From Hyphococcus sp. (GTDB lineage Bacteria > Pseudomonadota > Alphaproteobacteria > Caulobacterales > Parvularculaceae): a stretch of DNA of 64,000 nucleotides. The stretch spans positions 22,702-86,701 of the forward strand of contig JAJFFY010000024.1 of assembly GCA_021776415.1 (NCBI GenBank). Direction: 5' to 3'. The notes below the pieces were generated by a model. That model was not told where the DNA came from, did no database searches, and was given only the letters and a program-made list of their open reading frames with translations. Shown in pieces: positions 54,173-62,743 of the stretch. A program made the translations under genes and the position numbers. Positions within the stretch are counted from its first letter, which is position 1. Every line of letters starts with the position of its first letter.

Positions 54173-54574
54173 ATGGCGAAGTTATTGCTGGTTGCGGCAT
54201 GCGCTTTGGTGGACCGGGATGGGCGGGTCCTCTTGGCGCAAAGACCGGAAGGGCGGCCCCTGGCGGGGCTGTGGGAGTTTCCGGGCGGGAAATTGATCGA
54301 CGGGGAAACGCCGGAAGCAGCGTTGATCCGGGAGCTGAGGGAAGAGCTGGGCGTTAACACCGATGCCTCATGCCTGGCGCCAATTGCGTTTGCGTCATAC
54401 GATTCAGGGGACTTTCACCTTTTGATGCCTTTATTCGTATGCAGAAAATGGTCCGGGCAAGTGACAGCCCGTGAGCATCAGGAGTTACGATGGGTCAGAC
54501 CGAGCGAACTGTTGGGATTCGAGATGCCGCAGGCCGACAGGCCTCTGGCCGCGCAGCTAAGGGATTTTCTATGA
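54173..54574 (+). CDS. mutT: 8-oxo-dGTP diphosphatase (Nudix)
   Basis: A 133-residue protein with a complete Nudix box: GGKLIDGETPEAALIRELRE followed by ELGV, and the MutT-typical RPLAGLWEFPGGK. It removes oxidised guanine nucleotides. The stop overlaps the start of an orphan Flp-pilin gene by 4 bases (ATGA). The usual upstream neighbour argJ is absent. Confidence 0.9.
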   Translation: MAKLLLVAACALVDRDGRVLLAQRPEGRPLAGLWEFPGGKLIDGETPEAALIRELREELGVNTDASCLAPIAFASYDSGDFHLLMPLFVCRKWSGQVTAREHQELRWVRPSELLGFEMPQADRPLAAQLRDFL

Positions 54575-54780
54575 CCGTTCTAACCGGAAAACTAAGCCCC
54601 CAGCCAAGCCGTTTATCAGACATGGTTGCGGATTTTCGCAACGATGAAAACGGCGCCACGGCGATAGAATATTCACTGATAGTCGCGCTGATATTTTTGG
54701 TAATTGTTGCCGCCGTGACGAATTACACAAATTCCACCAGCGAAATGTACGACGATATTTCTGCAAACCTGACAAATTAG
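54571..54780 (+). CDS. Orphan Flp/Fap-type pilin
   Basis: A 69-residue protein with an N-terminal basic/acidic leader of about 29 residues, then the Flp-pilin core NDENGATAIEYSLIVALIFL, where a TadV/CpaA-type peptidase would cut after the Gly, and a hydrophobic helix with a short polar C-terminus. It is the major-subunit type of tight-adherence (Tad) pili. No cpa/tad genes lie in this window. Coupling to mutT is unusual. The reading frame upstream to 54490 overlaps mutT and is not real. Confidence 0.8.
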   Translation: MTVLTGKLSPQPSRLSDMVADFRNDENGATAIEYSLIVALIFLVIVAAVTNYTNSTSEMYDDISANLTN

Positions 54781-55632
54781 TCAGCTTTGATTTTTGATCG
54801 CCTCGGCGAGCGAAGATGCGGCGGAGCCGGGTTTTAGCGGTTTTTGCTGGCTCTCATGGGGCGCCCAGCCGGTCAGATAGACGATATCGAATGTCTCACG
54901 CCCGCCTTCGGCGGTAAAAATCTCCAACATACGATTGACGACGGCGCGGCTCAGCGGCTGATGCTGACGGGACAAAACATTGGTCTCGCCCATACCGCGC
55001 AGATCACGGAGCAGGCGCGCGGGGTCGCGATAGGTGATCGTGACCTTGTCAACATCGGTTACCGGCAGGGCGAAGCCGGCGCGGCTTAGCGCCCGTCCGA
55101 AATCTTGTATAGCGGCAAAGGGCGCTACACGCGCCGCCACGCCGCCGGTGATTTCCGTTTCTGCTGTATAAAGAGCATTTCGTAAATTCTGTAATGTGTC
55201 GCCGCCGAATATAGCGGCGATGAACAATCCGTCGGGCCTTAAGGCGGCGCGCGCTTGCGACAGAGCGCCGATGAAATCGTTGGTTGTGTGCAGCGTTAAT
55301 AGGCTGACGATGAGATCGAGGCTTTGCGGGTGTAGCGGCATGCGTTCGCTATCGGCGACAAAACCGGTGTGGGCGCCGTCAAGCCGCGCCGCTGCGCTGT
55401 CCATGGCGAAAACCGCGCCGACCCCACATTCTGGCGTCAGCATCGTGTTCAATCGCCCTGCGCCGTCAAACAGGGCTTTGGGAAAGTCGCGTTTGACGGT
55501 TTCGAGCCGGTCAATGATGTCCTCCATCGCCCGGCGGTGGAGAAAGTCAAAATCGGAAAAACTCGCGGCGCTACGCTCCCTGCGCTGTCGCACAAGGCGG
55601 CGGTTGAAGATTTGCGGCGGCGATTTTTCCAT
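54781..55632 (-). CDS. SAM-dependent methyltransferase-fold protein (BioC/NDUFAF5-like)
   Basis: A 283-residue protein. The N-terminal IFNRRLVRQRRERSAASFSD is a hallmark of the alphaproteobacterial NDUFAF5-like group, whose mitochondrial member hydroxylates an arginine in complex I subunit NDUFS7. The family is often annotated as BioC (malonyl-ACP methyltransferase). The glycine-rich SAM motif is degenerate. Start 55632 is chosen; the frame to 55833 overlaps comF. Divergent from comF, as in many alphaproteobacteria. Complex I assembly role is an inference. Confidence 0.82.
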   Translation of the reverse strand: MEKSPPQIFNRRLVRQRRERSAASFSDFDFLHRRAMEDIIDRLETVKRDFPKALFDGAGRLNTMLTPECGVGAVFAMDSAAARLDGAHTGFVADSERMPLHPQSLDLIVSLLTLHTTNDFIGALSQARAALRPDGLFIAAIFGGDTLQNLRNALYTAETEITGGVAARVAPFAAIQDFGRALSRAGFALPVTDVDKVTITYRDPARLLRDLRGMGETNVLSRQHQPLSRAVVNRMLEIFTAEGGRETFDIVYLTGWAPHESQQKPLKPGSAASSLAEAIKNQS

Positions 55633-55678
55633 TCGAAGATGTTTTCCTAAGGGCCGGCCCCGCGTTACTCTATCATCT

Positions 55679-56452
55679 ATGAGAGCGCAATTTTTCCAGA
55701 ATATCGGCGCCGCCGGCAATATCGGGCAGGCGACGTTGAACTTGTTGATGCCGCCGCAATGTCCGGTGACAGGGGAGGCGGTGGCCGCGCCCGGCAAATT
55801 GGGCCCGGCCGGGTGGGCGGCGCTACATTTCATTGAAAAGCCGTTTTGCGGGCGTTGCGGCGTCCCGTTTGCGGCTGAATATGGCGATAGCGTCGAATGC
55901 CCGTCATGTATTGCTGAGCCGCCAGTCTTTGACCGTGCGCGGGCGGCGATTTCTTATAATGAAGCTGCGCGCAAGGTGGTCTCGGGGCTGAAGTTCAGCG
56001 ACCGCATGGAATATGCCGGGATGCTCGGCGGCTGGATGGCGCGCGCCGGCGCTGGGCTCGTTACCCGCGAGACATTGCTGATGCCGGTGCCGTTGCATTG
56101 GCGCCGGTTGATGGCCCGGCGTTTTAACCAGTCGGCTTTGCTGGCGCGGTCGGTCGGCGAGGTGAGCGGCTCCAAAGTGTTGTTGCGCGGTTTGAAGCGA
56201 ACCAGAGCCACGCCGCCGCAAAAGGAGATACCTTCGGTTGACGCAAGGCGGCGCAATGTCGCCGGCGCCTTTGCGGTGGACGAAAAATACCGCGCGGCCA
56301 TTAAAGGCGCGCATATTGTGCTGGTGGACGATGTATTGACCAGTGGAGCGACGGCGTCGGCCTGTGCGCGGGTGCTCAAACGGGCCGAGGCTTCACAAGT
56401 TGATGTGCTGGTGCTGGCCCGGGTTGTAAAAGGCGGGGCTGGCGCGATATAG
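55679..56452 (+). CDS. ComF-family phosphoribosyltransferase-like protein
   Basis: A 257-residue protein with an N-terminal zinc-ribbon (FCGRCGVPF and CPSCIAEPP) and a C-terminal PRTase domain with HIVLVDDVLTSGATASACA, the PRPP-binding loop. ComF proteins are linked to DNA uptake; the exact activity is unknown. The start at 55679 is the only one not overlapping the methyltransferase gene, since the frame extends upstream to 55196. The glutaredoxin gene follows after 28 bases. Confidence 0.9.
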   Translation: MRAQFFQNIGAAGNIGQATLNLLMPPQCPVTGEAVAAPGKLGPAGWAALHFIEKPFCGRCGVPFAAEYGDSVECPSCIAEPPVFDRARAAISYNEAARKVVSGLKFSDRMEYAGMLGGWMARAGAGLVTRETLLMPVPLHWRRLMARRFNQSALLARSVGEVSGSKVLLRGLKRTRATPPQKEIPSVDARRRNVAGAFAVDEKYRAAIKGAHIVLVDDVLTSGATASACARVLKRAEASQVDVLVLARVVKGGAGAI

Positions 56453-56480
56453 GCTGATCACAGACACAAGCGAGCCAATC

Positions 56481-56741
56481 ATGCAGAAAGTCACAATCTA
56501 CACTAGGCCGATGTGCGGGTTTTGCGGGCGCGCGATCAAGCTGTTGAAGCATAAGGGCGCTGAGCTATCGGAGATATCAGCCGGCTTTGACAAACGAAAA
56601 CGTGACGAGATGGTCGCCCGGTCAAATGGCATGAACACCTTTCCGCAAATTTTTATCGGCGACAAGCATGTCGGCGGGTGCGATGAACTTTACGCCCTTG
56701 AACAAGCCGGCGACCTTGATCGGTTGTTAAATGGCGGGTGA
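56481..56741 (+). CDS. grxC: Glutaredoxin 3
   Basis: An 86-residue monothiol-to-dithiol type glutaredoxin. The active site is CGFC (C12, C15) instead of the E. coli CPYC, as in many alphaproteobacteria. TFPQIFIGDKHVGGCDEL carries the cis-Pro and GSH-binding Gly-Gly. It reduces disulfides with glutathione. The end overlaps the start of the nitrilase gene by 11 bases, so they are translationally linked. Confidence 0.93.
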   Translation: MQKVTIYTRPMCGFCGRAIKLLKHKGAELSEISAGFDKRKRDEMVARSNGMNTFPQIFIGDKHVGGCDELYALEQAGDLDRLLNGG

Positions 56742-57591
56742 CGGCAAACTCTTTCTCGCTGCTTGCGTGCAGATGCGCTCCGGGCTCGACCGGGCGCGCA
56801 ATGTTGCTGATGCGCTGGCATTGATCGACGAGGCGGCCGAATGTGGGGCGAAATTCATCGCCACGCCGGAAATGACCAATGTCGTCGATCGCAAAGGCGC
56901 GCGTCTCCTTGCGTCTTTACCGGATGAAGACGGGCTTGAAGAAATCGCCGCCTTTGCCGCCGCAGCCAAGCGCCATCGCGCCTGGCTGCTGATTGGGTCT
57001 GTTGCCGTGAAAATGGATGCGGCAAAGTCGGGCGAGAGAGCGGCCAATCGGAGTTTTCTGTTTGGACCCGGCGGCGAGATCTCCGCGCGCTATGACAAGC
57101 TGCATATGTTCGATGTCGACCTTCCGAACGGTGAAAGCTGGAAGGAATCCAGGCTCTATGAGGCCGGCGACACCGCAAAGATGGTTGTGACGCCGCTTGC
57201 GAAATTCGGCCTAAGTATCTGTTACGATGTGCGTTTTCCTCGGCTCTACCGGGCTTTATCGCAGGCGGGAGCCGAGGTCTTGTGCGTGCCTGCGGCATTC
57301 ACCCGTCAAACCGGCATCGCTCATTGGAAGACGCTGTTAACGGCGCGGGCGATCGAAAATGGCGCTTTCGTCGTCGCCCCGGCGCAGGGCGGCGTTCATG
57401 AAGATGGGCGCGAGACCTATGGGCATTCGATGATAATCGGGCCCTGGGGCGATGTCCTTGCGGAAGCGGACAATGACGCGCCGGGCATTATTATGGCGGA
57501 AATTGACAGCCAAGCCGTCGCCGAGGCGCGACAAAGAATTCCCAATCTTGCCCTTGAACGCGACTTCGAAATCTTCATTATCAATCAATGA
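56731..57591 (+). CDS. Carbon-nitrogen hydrolase (nitrilase/omega-amidase family)
   Basis: A 286-residue protein. The catalytic triad is Glu in ATPEMTN, Lys in YDKLHMFDVDL and Cys in SICYDVRFPRLYR. The Nit1-type motif after Lys (HMFDVDLPNG) points to the Nit1/Nit2 group, with deaminated-glutathione amidase or omega-amidase likely. Nit proteins repair deaminated glutathione, which suits the adjacent glutaredoxin gene. Overlaps both neighbours (11 and 4 bases). Confidence 0.9.
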   Translation: MAGDGKLFLAACVQMRSGLDRARNVADALALIDEAAECGAKFIATPEMTNVVDRKGARLLASLPDEDGLEEIAAFAAAAKRHRAWLLIGSVAVKMDAAKSGERAANRSFLFGPGGEISARYDKLHMFDVDLPNGESWKESRLYEAGDTAKMVVTPLAKFGLSICYDVRFPRLYRALSQAGAEVLCVPAAFTRQTGIAHWKTLLTARAIENGAFVVAPAQGGVHEDGRETYGHSMIIGPWGDVLAEADNDAPGIIMAEIDSQAVAEARQRIPNLALERDFEIFIINQ

Positions 57592-58106
57592 TCAAGTATC
57601 AACTCATTTGCGATGCCGAGCATGATTTCGAAGGCTGGTTCCGCGACAGCGCCGATTATGATGCGCAGGCCGAAGACGGCCTTGTGGAATGCCCCGCTTG
57701 CGGCAGTGAAAAAATCCGCAAGGCGGTGATGGCGCCGGCGATTGTCGGCGGCAAACGCTCCGGCGCACGCGCAGTGCGGTTGGCTGAAATCAAACGCGAC
57801 ATGGGCAAGGCGGTCGAACGCGCGCGTGATTATGTCGAAAAGAATTTCGATTATGTCGGCGATCAGTTCCCCGAAGAGGCGCGCAAGATCCATTATGGCG
57901 AGAAGGAAGAGCGCGGAATTTACGGCGAAGCCACCGGCAAGGAAGTCAAAGACCTAGTCGATGAAGGCGTCCGGGTCGCGCCATTGCCAGCTATTGACCG
58001 CGCGCCTTCGGCTGACGCAACGCCGCCGCAATCCGACGCCGCAAACAAGGCCGGCAAAGTGGGCCGCCGCAAGCTGCGATCGACGGAAAACAAAAAACTC
58101 AACTAA
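57588..58106 (+). CDS. DUF1178-family protein
   Basis: A 172-residue protein. The N-terminal MIKYQLICDAEHDFEGWFRD with CPACGS (a putative zinc ribbon with Cys9) is the family pattern. A long acidic/basic linker and a basic tail (GRRKLRST) follow. It almost always sits next to the nitrilase gene in alphaproteobacteria. ATGA overlap with the nitrilase stop. Function unknown. Confidence 0.9.
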   Translation: MIKYQLICDAEHDFEGWFRDSADYDAQAEDGLVECPACGSEKIRKAVMAPAIVGGKRSGARAVRLAEIKRDMGKAVERARDYVEKNFDYVGDQFPEEARKIHYGEKEERGIYGEATGKEVKDLVDEGVRVAPLPAIDRAPSADATPPQSDAANKAGKVGRRKLRSTENKKLN

Positions 58107-58135
58107 ACAGGTTGGGTCAATGATCGTCTCCACAA

Positions 58136-59872
58136 ATGGACGCCGTTAAACAACGCCTACTCGAACTTTCGTTTTTCGATCAGCTTGATCGTGAGACCCT
58201 TGATGCGATTGCTGCGCGCGGGGTTTGGCTATCCCTTGCCGGCGGTTGGGAGTTGTTTCGTGAAGGCGCGCGGTCCGAAGCGCTATATTTCAACCTGTCC
58301 GGCCGGATGATCGTCGTTCGTCAGGGGCCGGACGGCGAAGAGGTGGTCGGTTACGTGCGCGCCGGCGAGCCGGTTGGCGAGATGTCGCTATTGTCCGGGG
58401 AGCCGCACACGGCCACCGTTTACGCCTTGCGCGACACCGAGTTGCTTTGCCTGTCTCGCGGCGACGTTGAGGAATTGCTGCATGACCATGGCGATTTCGC
58501 AAGTGCGGTGGCGCGCACAGTGCTTGACCGCGCCAGACACCCGACAGCCAGCTTTCAGCAATCGGCGCCGCGCATTTTCGCCCTCATCGCATCATCACGA
58601 TCAATCGATATTGATGCGCGGGCGAAGGATCTTGCGACGCGAATATCGCGCTACGGCGTGAAAGCCGATTGGATACCGGTGGGGGAGGACGCGCCGGACA
58701 GCCGCGTGTTTGATCAGCGCGAGGAAGACAACGACGTGGTTTTGCTTGCCGCCCGTGTTGACGGCAGCGCCTGGTATCGGTTCGTGCTTCGTCATGCCGA
58801 CCGGTTCTTAGTGTTTGCGCGCCGCGATGCGCGCCCGCCGCGGCCGTTTCCCATGACTACGCAAACCGGCGAACGGGCGCGAAAATTTCGCCTGGTAGAT
58901 CTTGTGATGCTCCATGAGGGCGTGCCCGCCGGTCCGGTCGCCGACTGGATCGATGCGATTGGCGCGGCGCGCATTCTCAATTGTCGTGGCAATCAGTGCA
59001 CCGAGCGGATTGCACGGATTATTGCCGGTCGCTCCGTGGGGCTTGTTCTTTCCGGCGGCGGCGCGCGCGCCTACGCCCATATCGGAGCCGTTAACGCCCT
59101 GCGAGAGGCGGGCGTTCCGATTGATTTTGTGTGCGGCGCCTCAATGGGCGGGGTGGTCGCCGCCTGCATCGCCATGGGGTGGGGGGACGAAGAAATTGAA
59201 CGCCGCATTCGCGAGGCCTTCGTTGCCTCCAATCCGCTGGGCGATCATGTCTTGCCGGTTGTGGCGCTTACCAAAGGCAAGCGGGTGGAAAAGCGCCTCA
59301 CTGAGCATTTTGGCGACATATTGATTGAGGAGCTTCAAGTTCCATTTTTCTGTGTTTCGTCAGATATAGCAGAAGGCCGGGCGCGCATTCATCGCCGCGG
59401 GGTTTTGCGAAAAGCATTGCGTGCTTCGATTGCGCTGCCGGGGATATTGCCGCCGGTGATTGACGGCGACATGCTTTTGGTCGATGGCGCGGTTTTAAAT
59501 AATTTCCCCACCGATATTATGGCAGGCATGCATCGTGGCCTGATGATCGGGATTGATGTTGCGCGCCGTGGAACGATTGACATAGATGCGTTTCGCGATC
59601 CGCCGAGCTTTTTCTCCTGGATATCCGGGCATGGGGTGCGCACCGCGCCGCCGATCGTCTCCCTCCTGATGCGCACGGCGACGGCGCGTCATGAACACAC
59701 TCGCAAAGTCCACCCCGCCGACATCATCATCGCGCCAGACGTCTCCGGTGTGGCGCTGCGTGACTGGGAGGAATATGACCAAGCGGTCTCCAGTGGCTAC
59801 ACTGTCGCCAAGGCGGCAATCCAGGAGAACTGGGAAACCCTCGGGCCGATTATTGAGGCGTCGCGGGGCTGA
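58136..59872 (+). CDS. Patatin-like phospholipase with cyclic-nucleotide-binding domain
   Basis: A 578-residue protein. An N-terminal cyclic-nucleotide-binding-like domain (about 10-130, GEMSLLSGEPHTATVYAL) precedes a middle linker and a patatin domain. The patatin domain has GGGARAYAHIG (about 307), the nucleophile Ser in GASMGG (about 336), and the catalytic Asp in DGAVLNNFP (about 449). The architecture matches neuropathy-target-esterase-like proteins that cleave phospholipids or lysophospholipids. No leader peptide. A nucleotide could regulate activity. The start has no strong ribosome site. Confidence 0.93.
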   Translation: MDAVKQRLLELSFFDQLDRETLDAIAARGVWLSLAGGWELFREGARSEALYFNLSGRMIVVRQGPDGEEVVGYVRAGEPVGEMSLLSGEPHTATVYALRDTELLCLSRGDVEELLHDHGDFASAVARTVLDRARHPTASFQQSAPRIFALIASSRSIDIDARAKDLATRISRYGVKADWIPVGEDAPDSRVFDQREEDNDVVLLAARVDGSAWYRFVLRHADRFLVFARRDARPPRPFPMTTQTGERARKFRLVDLVMLHEGVPAGPVADWIDAIGAARILNCRGNQCTERIARIIAGRSVGLVLSGGGARAYAHIGAVNALREAGVPIDFVCGASMGGVVAACIAMGWGDEEIERRIREAFVASNPLGDHVLPVVALTKGKRVEKRLTEHFGDILIEELQVPFFCVSSDIAEGRARIHRRGVLRKALRASIALPGILPPVIDGDMLLVDGAVLNNFPTDIMAGMHRGLMIGIDVARRGTIDIDAFRDPPSFFSWISGHGVRTAPPIVSLLMRTATARHEHTRKVHPADIIIAPDVSGVALRDWEEYDQAVSSGYTVAKAAIQENWETLGPIIEASRG

Positions 59873-60269
59873 ATTTGATTTACCTGGCAGCGGTTTGTGG
59901 AAGGTTTTGATGGTTTCCAACCTGTAATTAACATTTGCCGACAGTCGTGCTCGCAATCTAACGTGGAATTCAAAAAACCTATTAAAATCTGACGATTACG
60001 CCGACAAAACCTGTCATTTCGGGTGTTTTTTGTGTCTGACAAAAGTTAATCCGATGGTTTTGCGACGCGCCCGGATACGGTGTGAAACAAGGCCGCAGAG
60101 CCCACCGCCGCCTTAACTCAAACAGGCCAATTTTCTACAACTGCAAAACATCTTGCCAACCAAGATGATAAAACTCCGTACACCGCTATCTATTTCATTG
60201 CTCTAAATTTTACCTCGTTCGTTTACCATAATTGGCAATCGAAGATATTTGCTGAACGAGAGAAGAGCC
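59873..60269. other. Gene-free AT-rich stretch upstream of the repeat-protein gene
   Basis: About 400 bases with no convincing gene. It is AT-richer than its surroundings and carries runs such as AAAAAACC and TGTTTTTTGTG. This suggests a long 5' region or promoter for the 60270 gene; I see no clear operator or terminator. Confidence 0.4.
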
Positions 60270-61730
60270 ATGGAATTGAATAACTCTGTTTCTGTACTGT
60301 TTAAATTTGCAGCCTTTGCAGGCGCTCACCATGCAGAGAATGCTCACCATGCAAGGGAGGCCGAGGCAAAAGAGGTCGAGGCGCCCAAACACAATGGCGA
60401 GCGATCTGAGTTTCGAAAGGCCTCGTTTCAGGGCGCGCGCTCGAAAGCGCTGCATTCAAGCTACTTGGCTCAGCGGGTCGAGAAAATGTCGAACGCTTTG
60501 GCGCGCCTGCAGCAAACCGTGCCATCGTTAAGCGATGCATCCACCACTGTGGTTGAGCGCGCCCGGGGAGCGGCGAGTGTGAGCTTCGCCTATTCATTGA
60601 CGCAAGATGAATCCGGCAACGTCACTGAAGAATTCTCGTTCAAAATCCAATTTAAATCGGCAGACGATAGCAGTTTCTCGCAAATCAGCACGTCGTCGTC
60701 GCCCGCGCCTGCGCCAGCAAACGACGCCCCCGTCAGCACAGCAACAGCCCCCCTTCCGGCGCCGCAAACGGGCGACGCCGCGCCGGCAACTGGCGATCCT
60801 TCTGTTGCGCCGCAAACGGGCGAGGAAGCCCCCAAACTAACCGTCGCGCAGCTTATCGAATATTATCGTATCGAAACCGTGGTTACGCCAGCGGTCGCCC
60901 CAGCGGTCTCGGATGTGGCGGAGGAAGCGGGCGATGATCATGGCCATGACGAGGTTGAACGCCATCACGACAATAGCATTAAAATTGACGCCAGCCATGT
61001 GAGCCGCGTCTCCACAGGCGCCGGCGATGACGTCGTTGAGATCAACGCCGATCATGTGCGCCGTATCCGCACCGGCGGCGGCGATGACACGCTGACCATC
61101 GGCGCTGACAAGGTAAAGCGTATAAATACCGGCGCTGGCGATGATGTTCTTAACATCAATGCTGACAATGTGGCGCGTATCCGCACGGGCGCCGGCGATG
61201 ATACGGTTAACATCGAGGCTGATAAAGTCCGACGCATCAATACCGGCGCCGGCGATGATGTCCTCAACATCAATGCCGACAATGTCACGCGGATTAACAC
61301 CGGCCAGGGCGATGATGCGCTGACCATCAATGCGGACACGATCACGCGCGTCAACACCGGCGACGGCGATGACACGCTTGTCCTCACCGCCGACACAATC
61401 GGCCGCGTCAACGCCGGCGCCGGCGATGACACGATCACGCTGGATGCGGAAGATGCGGCGATTGCATTCGGCAAGGGCGGCGGCGAGGATGTTATAAACA
61501 TCACGTCCGTTGGCGCCTTGGCCATCCACATTGACAGCGCGTTAGCGACGTCCAGCGATGACGTGTCGATCATCGAAGATGGCGACAATATTATCCTAGA
61601 ATTTGCCTCCGGCGAACGCCTGACGCTCAACAATGTCGCCAATGCAGATATCATCTCGCTTCAGATTGGCGGCGAGAGCATTGACCTTCATCTCAGTGAG
61701 CCGCCTGTTGCGCTGGATATGAGCGTCTAG
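60270..61730 (+). CDS. Protein with 19-residue RTX-like tandem repeats
   Basis: A 486-residue acidic protein with no signal peptide. The N-terminal 35 residues include HH pairs (GAHHAENAHHARE). Residues 143-190 are a Pro/Ala linker with PQTGDAAPATGD and PQTGEE. About eight and a half repeats of 19 residues (about 244-410) follow the pattern V-x-R-I-x-T-G-x-G-D-D-x-L-x-I-x-A-D-x. The TGxGDDxL core is close to the RTX calcium-binding nonapeptide GGxGxDxL, but the unit is 19 rather than 9 or 18, alternating with an INADxVxRI half. The last 75 residues are a beta-rich cap. A beta-solenoid exported by type I secretion is an inference. The start has AGAGAAG upstream. Family not recognised. Confidence 0.85.
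   Translation: MELNNSVSVLFKFAAFAGAHHAENAHHAREAEAKEVEAPKHNGERSEFRKASFQGARSKALHSSYLAQRVEKMSNALARLQQTVPSLSDASTTVVERARGAASVSFAYSLTQDESGNVTEEFSFKIQFKSADDSSFSQISTSSSPAPAPANDAPVSTATAPLPAPQTGDAAPATGDPSVAPQTGEEAPKLTVAQLIEYYRIETVVTPAVAPAVSDVAEEAGDDHGHDEVERHHDNSIKIDASHVSRVSTGAGDDVVEINADHVRRIRTGGGDDTLTIGADKVKRINTGAGDDVLNINADNVARIRTGAGDDTVNIEADKVRRINTGAGDDVLNINADNVTRINTGQGDDALTINADTITRVNTGDGDDTLVLTADTIGRVNAGAGDDTITLDAEDAAIAFGKGGGEDVINITSVGALAIHIDSALATSSDDVSIIEDGDNIILEFASGERLTLNNVANADIISLQIGGESIDLHLSEPPVALDMSV
60999..61500 (+). repeat. 57-base tandem repeat array encoding the 19-residue units
   Basis: Inside the previous gene, about 8.5 copies of a 57-base unit lie head to tail. Units 3-4 and 5-6 encode nearly the same 38 residues (KVKRINTGAGDDVLN then KVRRINTGAGDDVLN), so expansion probably went by 114-base, two-unit duplications. 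Confidence 0.8.
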
Positions 61731-61756
61731 GGCGGTTTAACGCCGACCCAGACCAC

Positions 61757-62527
61757 TTACCTCTTCACCGCCGTCAACATGTAGTTGACGCTGATATCGT
61801 CATTGATGCGCCATATATCCATAAAAGGATTATAGCCGACGCCGGCCTCCGCCGTGACGTTCATGCCGGCTCTGGTCAGCGCCGCTTTGGCCTCTTCCGG
61901 CTTGACGAATTTGCGCGGATCGTGCGTGCCTGCCGGCAGCCAGCGCAAAATATATTCGCCGCCGATTTTGGCCAGCGCCAATGCCTTCAGGGTACGGTTG
62001 ATTGTCGCCATCACCATCATGCCGCCGGGCTTGACGAGGCCGGCGGCGGTTTCAAGAAACAGATCGACATCGGCGACATGTTCGACCACTTCCATATTCA
62101 AGACAACATCAAAGCTCGGCTCGCCCGCCGCCGCCAGTTCTTCAACGCTGGTGTTGCGGTAATCGATATCAAGGCCGAGGGGCCCCGCATGCGCCAGCGC
62201 GGTCTTGATGTTGCGTTCCGCAGCGTCAATCGCGACCACTTCCGCCCCGAGACGGGTCATGGGCTCTGCGACCAGCCCGCCGCCGCAGCCAATGTCGAGC
62301 AACCTTAGCCCCTCAAGCGACTTTTTGGCCTGCCGGTCTCTGCCAAAATGAGCGCAGGCGGCGTCACGAATATAGGCCAGGCGCACAGGGTTGAATTTGT
62401 GCAGCGGCTTGAACTTGCCAAACGGGTCCCACCATTCGTCGGCGATGGCGGAAAATTTCTCGATTTCCGCAGGATCTATGGTGGTTTTGCCTGGTGTGGC
62501 TTGGTTCGCTGTCTCGGCCTGGGCCAT
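61757..62527 (-). CDS. ubiG: Ubiquinone biosynthesis O-methyltransferase UbiG
   Basis: A 256-residue class I methyltransferase. It has the UbiG signature [20 protein letters not shown], the SAM motif [20 protein letters not shown] and [13 protein letters not shown]. It performs both O-methylations in ubiquinone synthesis. Divergent from lysC, a common alphaproteobacterial arrangement. It converges on the repeat-protein gene with a 26-base gap. Confidence 0.96.
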   Translation of the reverse strand: MAQAETANQATPGKTTIDPAEIEKFSAIADEWWDPFGKFKPLHKFNPVRLAYIRDAACAHFGRDRQAKKSLEGLRLLDIGCGGGLVAEPMTRLGAEVVAIDAAERNIKTALAHAGPLGLDIDYRNTSVEELAAAGEPSFDVVLNMEVVEHVADVDLFLETAAGLVKPGGMMVMATINRTLKALALAKIGGEYILRWLPAGTHDPRKFVKPEEAKAALTRAGMNVTAEAGVGYNPFMDIWRINDDISVNYMLTAVKR

Positions 62528-62566
62528 GATTAAGATTTCCTCGCTTGCCTTGCCGGGGGCTGCTGC

Positions 62567-62615
62567 CTAGACCATGTTCAAGAAATACAAAACCGATGAA
62601 CATGGTCTAGTTTTT
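62567..62615 (+). terminator. Stem-loop with T-run in the ubiG / lysC intergenic region
   Basis: A 14-bp stem, CTAGACCATGTTCA (62567-62580) with TGAACATGGTCTAG (62597-62610), is followed by TTTTTGTT on the plus strand. It lies about 130 bases before lysC and downstream of no plus-strand gene, so it may be an attenuator-like leader element or part of a dispersed repeat (the following CCGGTTTCCACTTTTTCGAA to 62670 looks repeat-like). Confidence 0.6.
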
Positions 62616-62743
62616 GTTATTACGCGCATTTTATCGAAATACCGGTTTCCACTTTTTCGAATGCGCTCTAAAGATACCCGCGAAAATGCCCCCTCCGATC
62701 AGTGGTTACAAGACGGCAAGACCTCGCAGGTTAGAATTTAGAT

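Noticed and set aside
54490..54570. N-terminal extension of the Flp pilin
   Set aside because: Overlaps mutT in another frame; the ATGA-coupled start fits pilin length better.
55196..55678. Upstream extension of the comF frame
   Set aside because: It would overlap most of the divergent methyltransferase gene; ATG 55679 gives the normal ComF length.
60999..61500. Possible CRISPR array because of regular repeats
   Set aside because: The repeats are in frame, encode a 19-residue motif and have no unique spacers.
62611..62743. Lysine riboswitch upstream of lysC
   Set aside because: The leader is too short and lacks the five-helix core.
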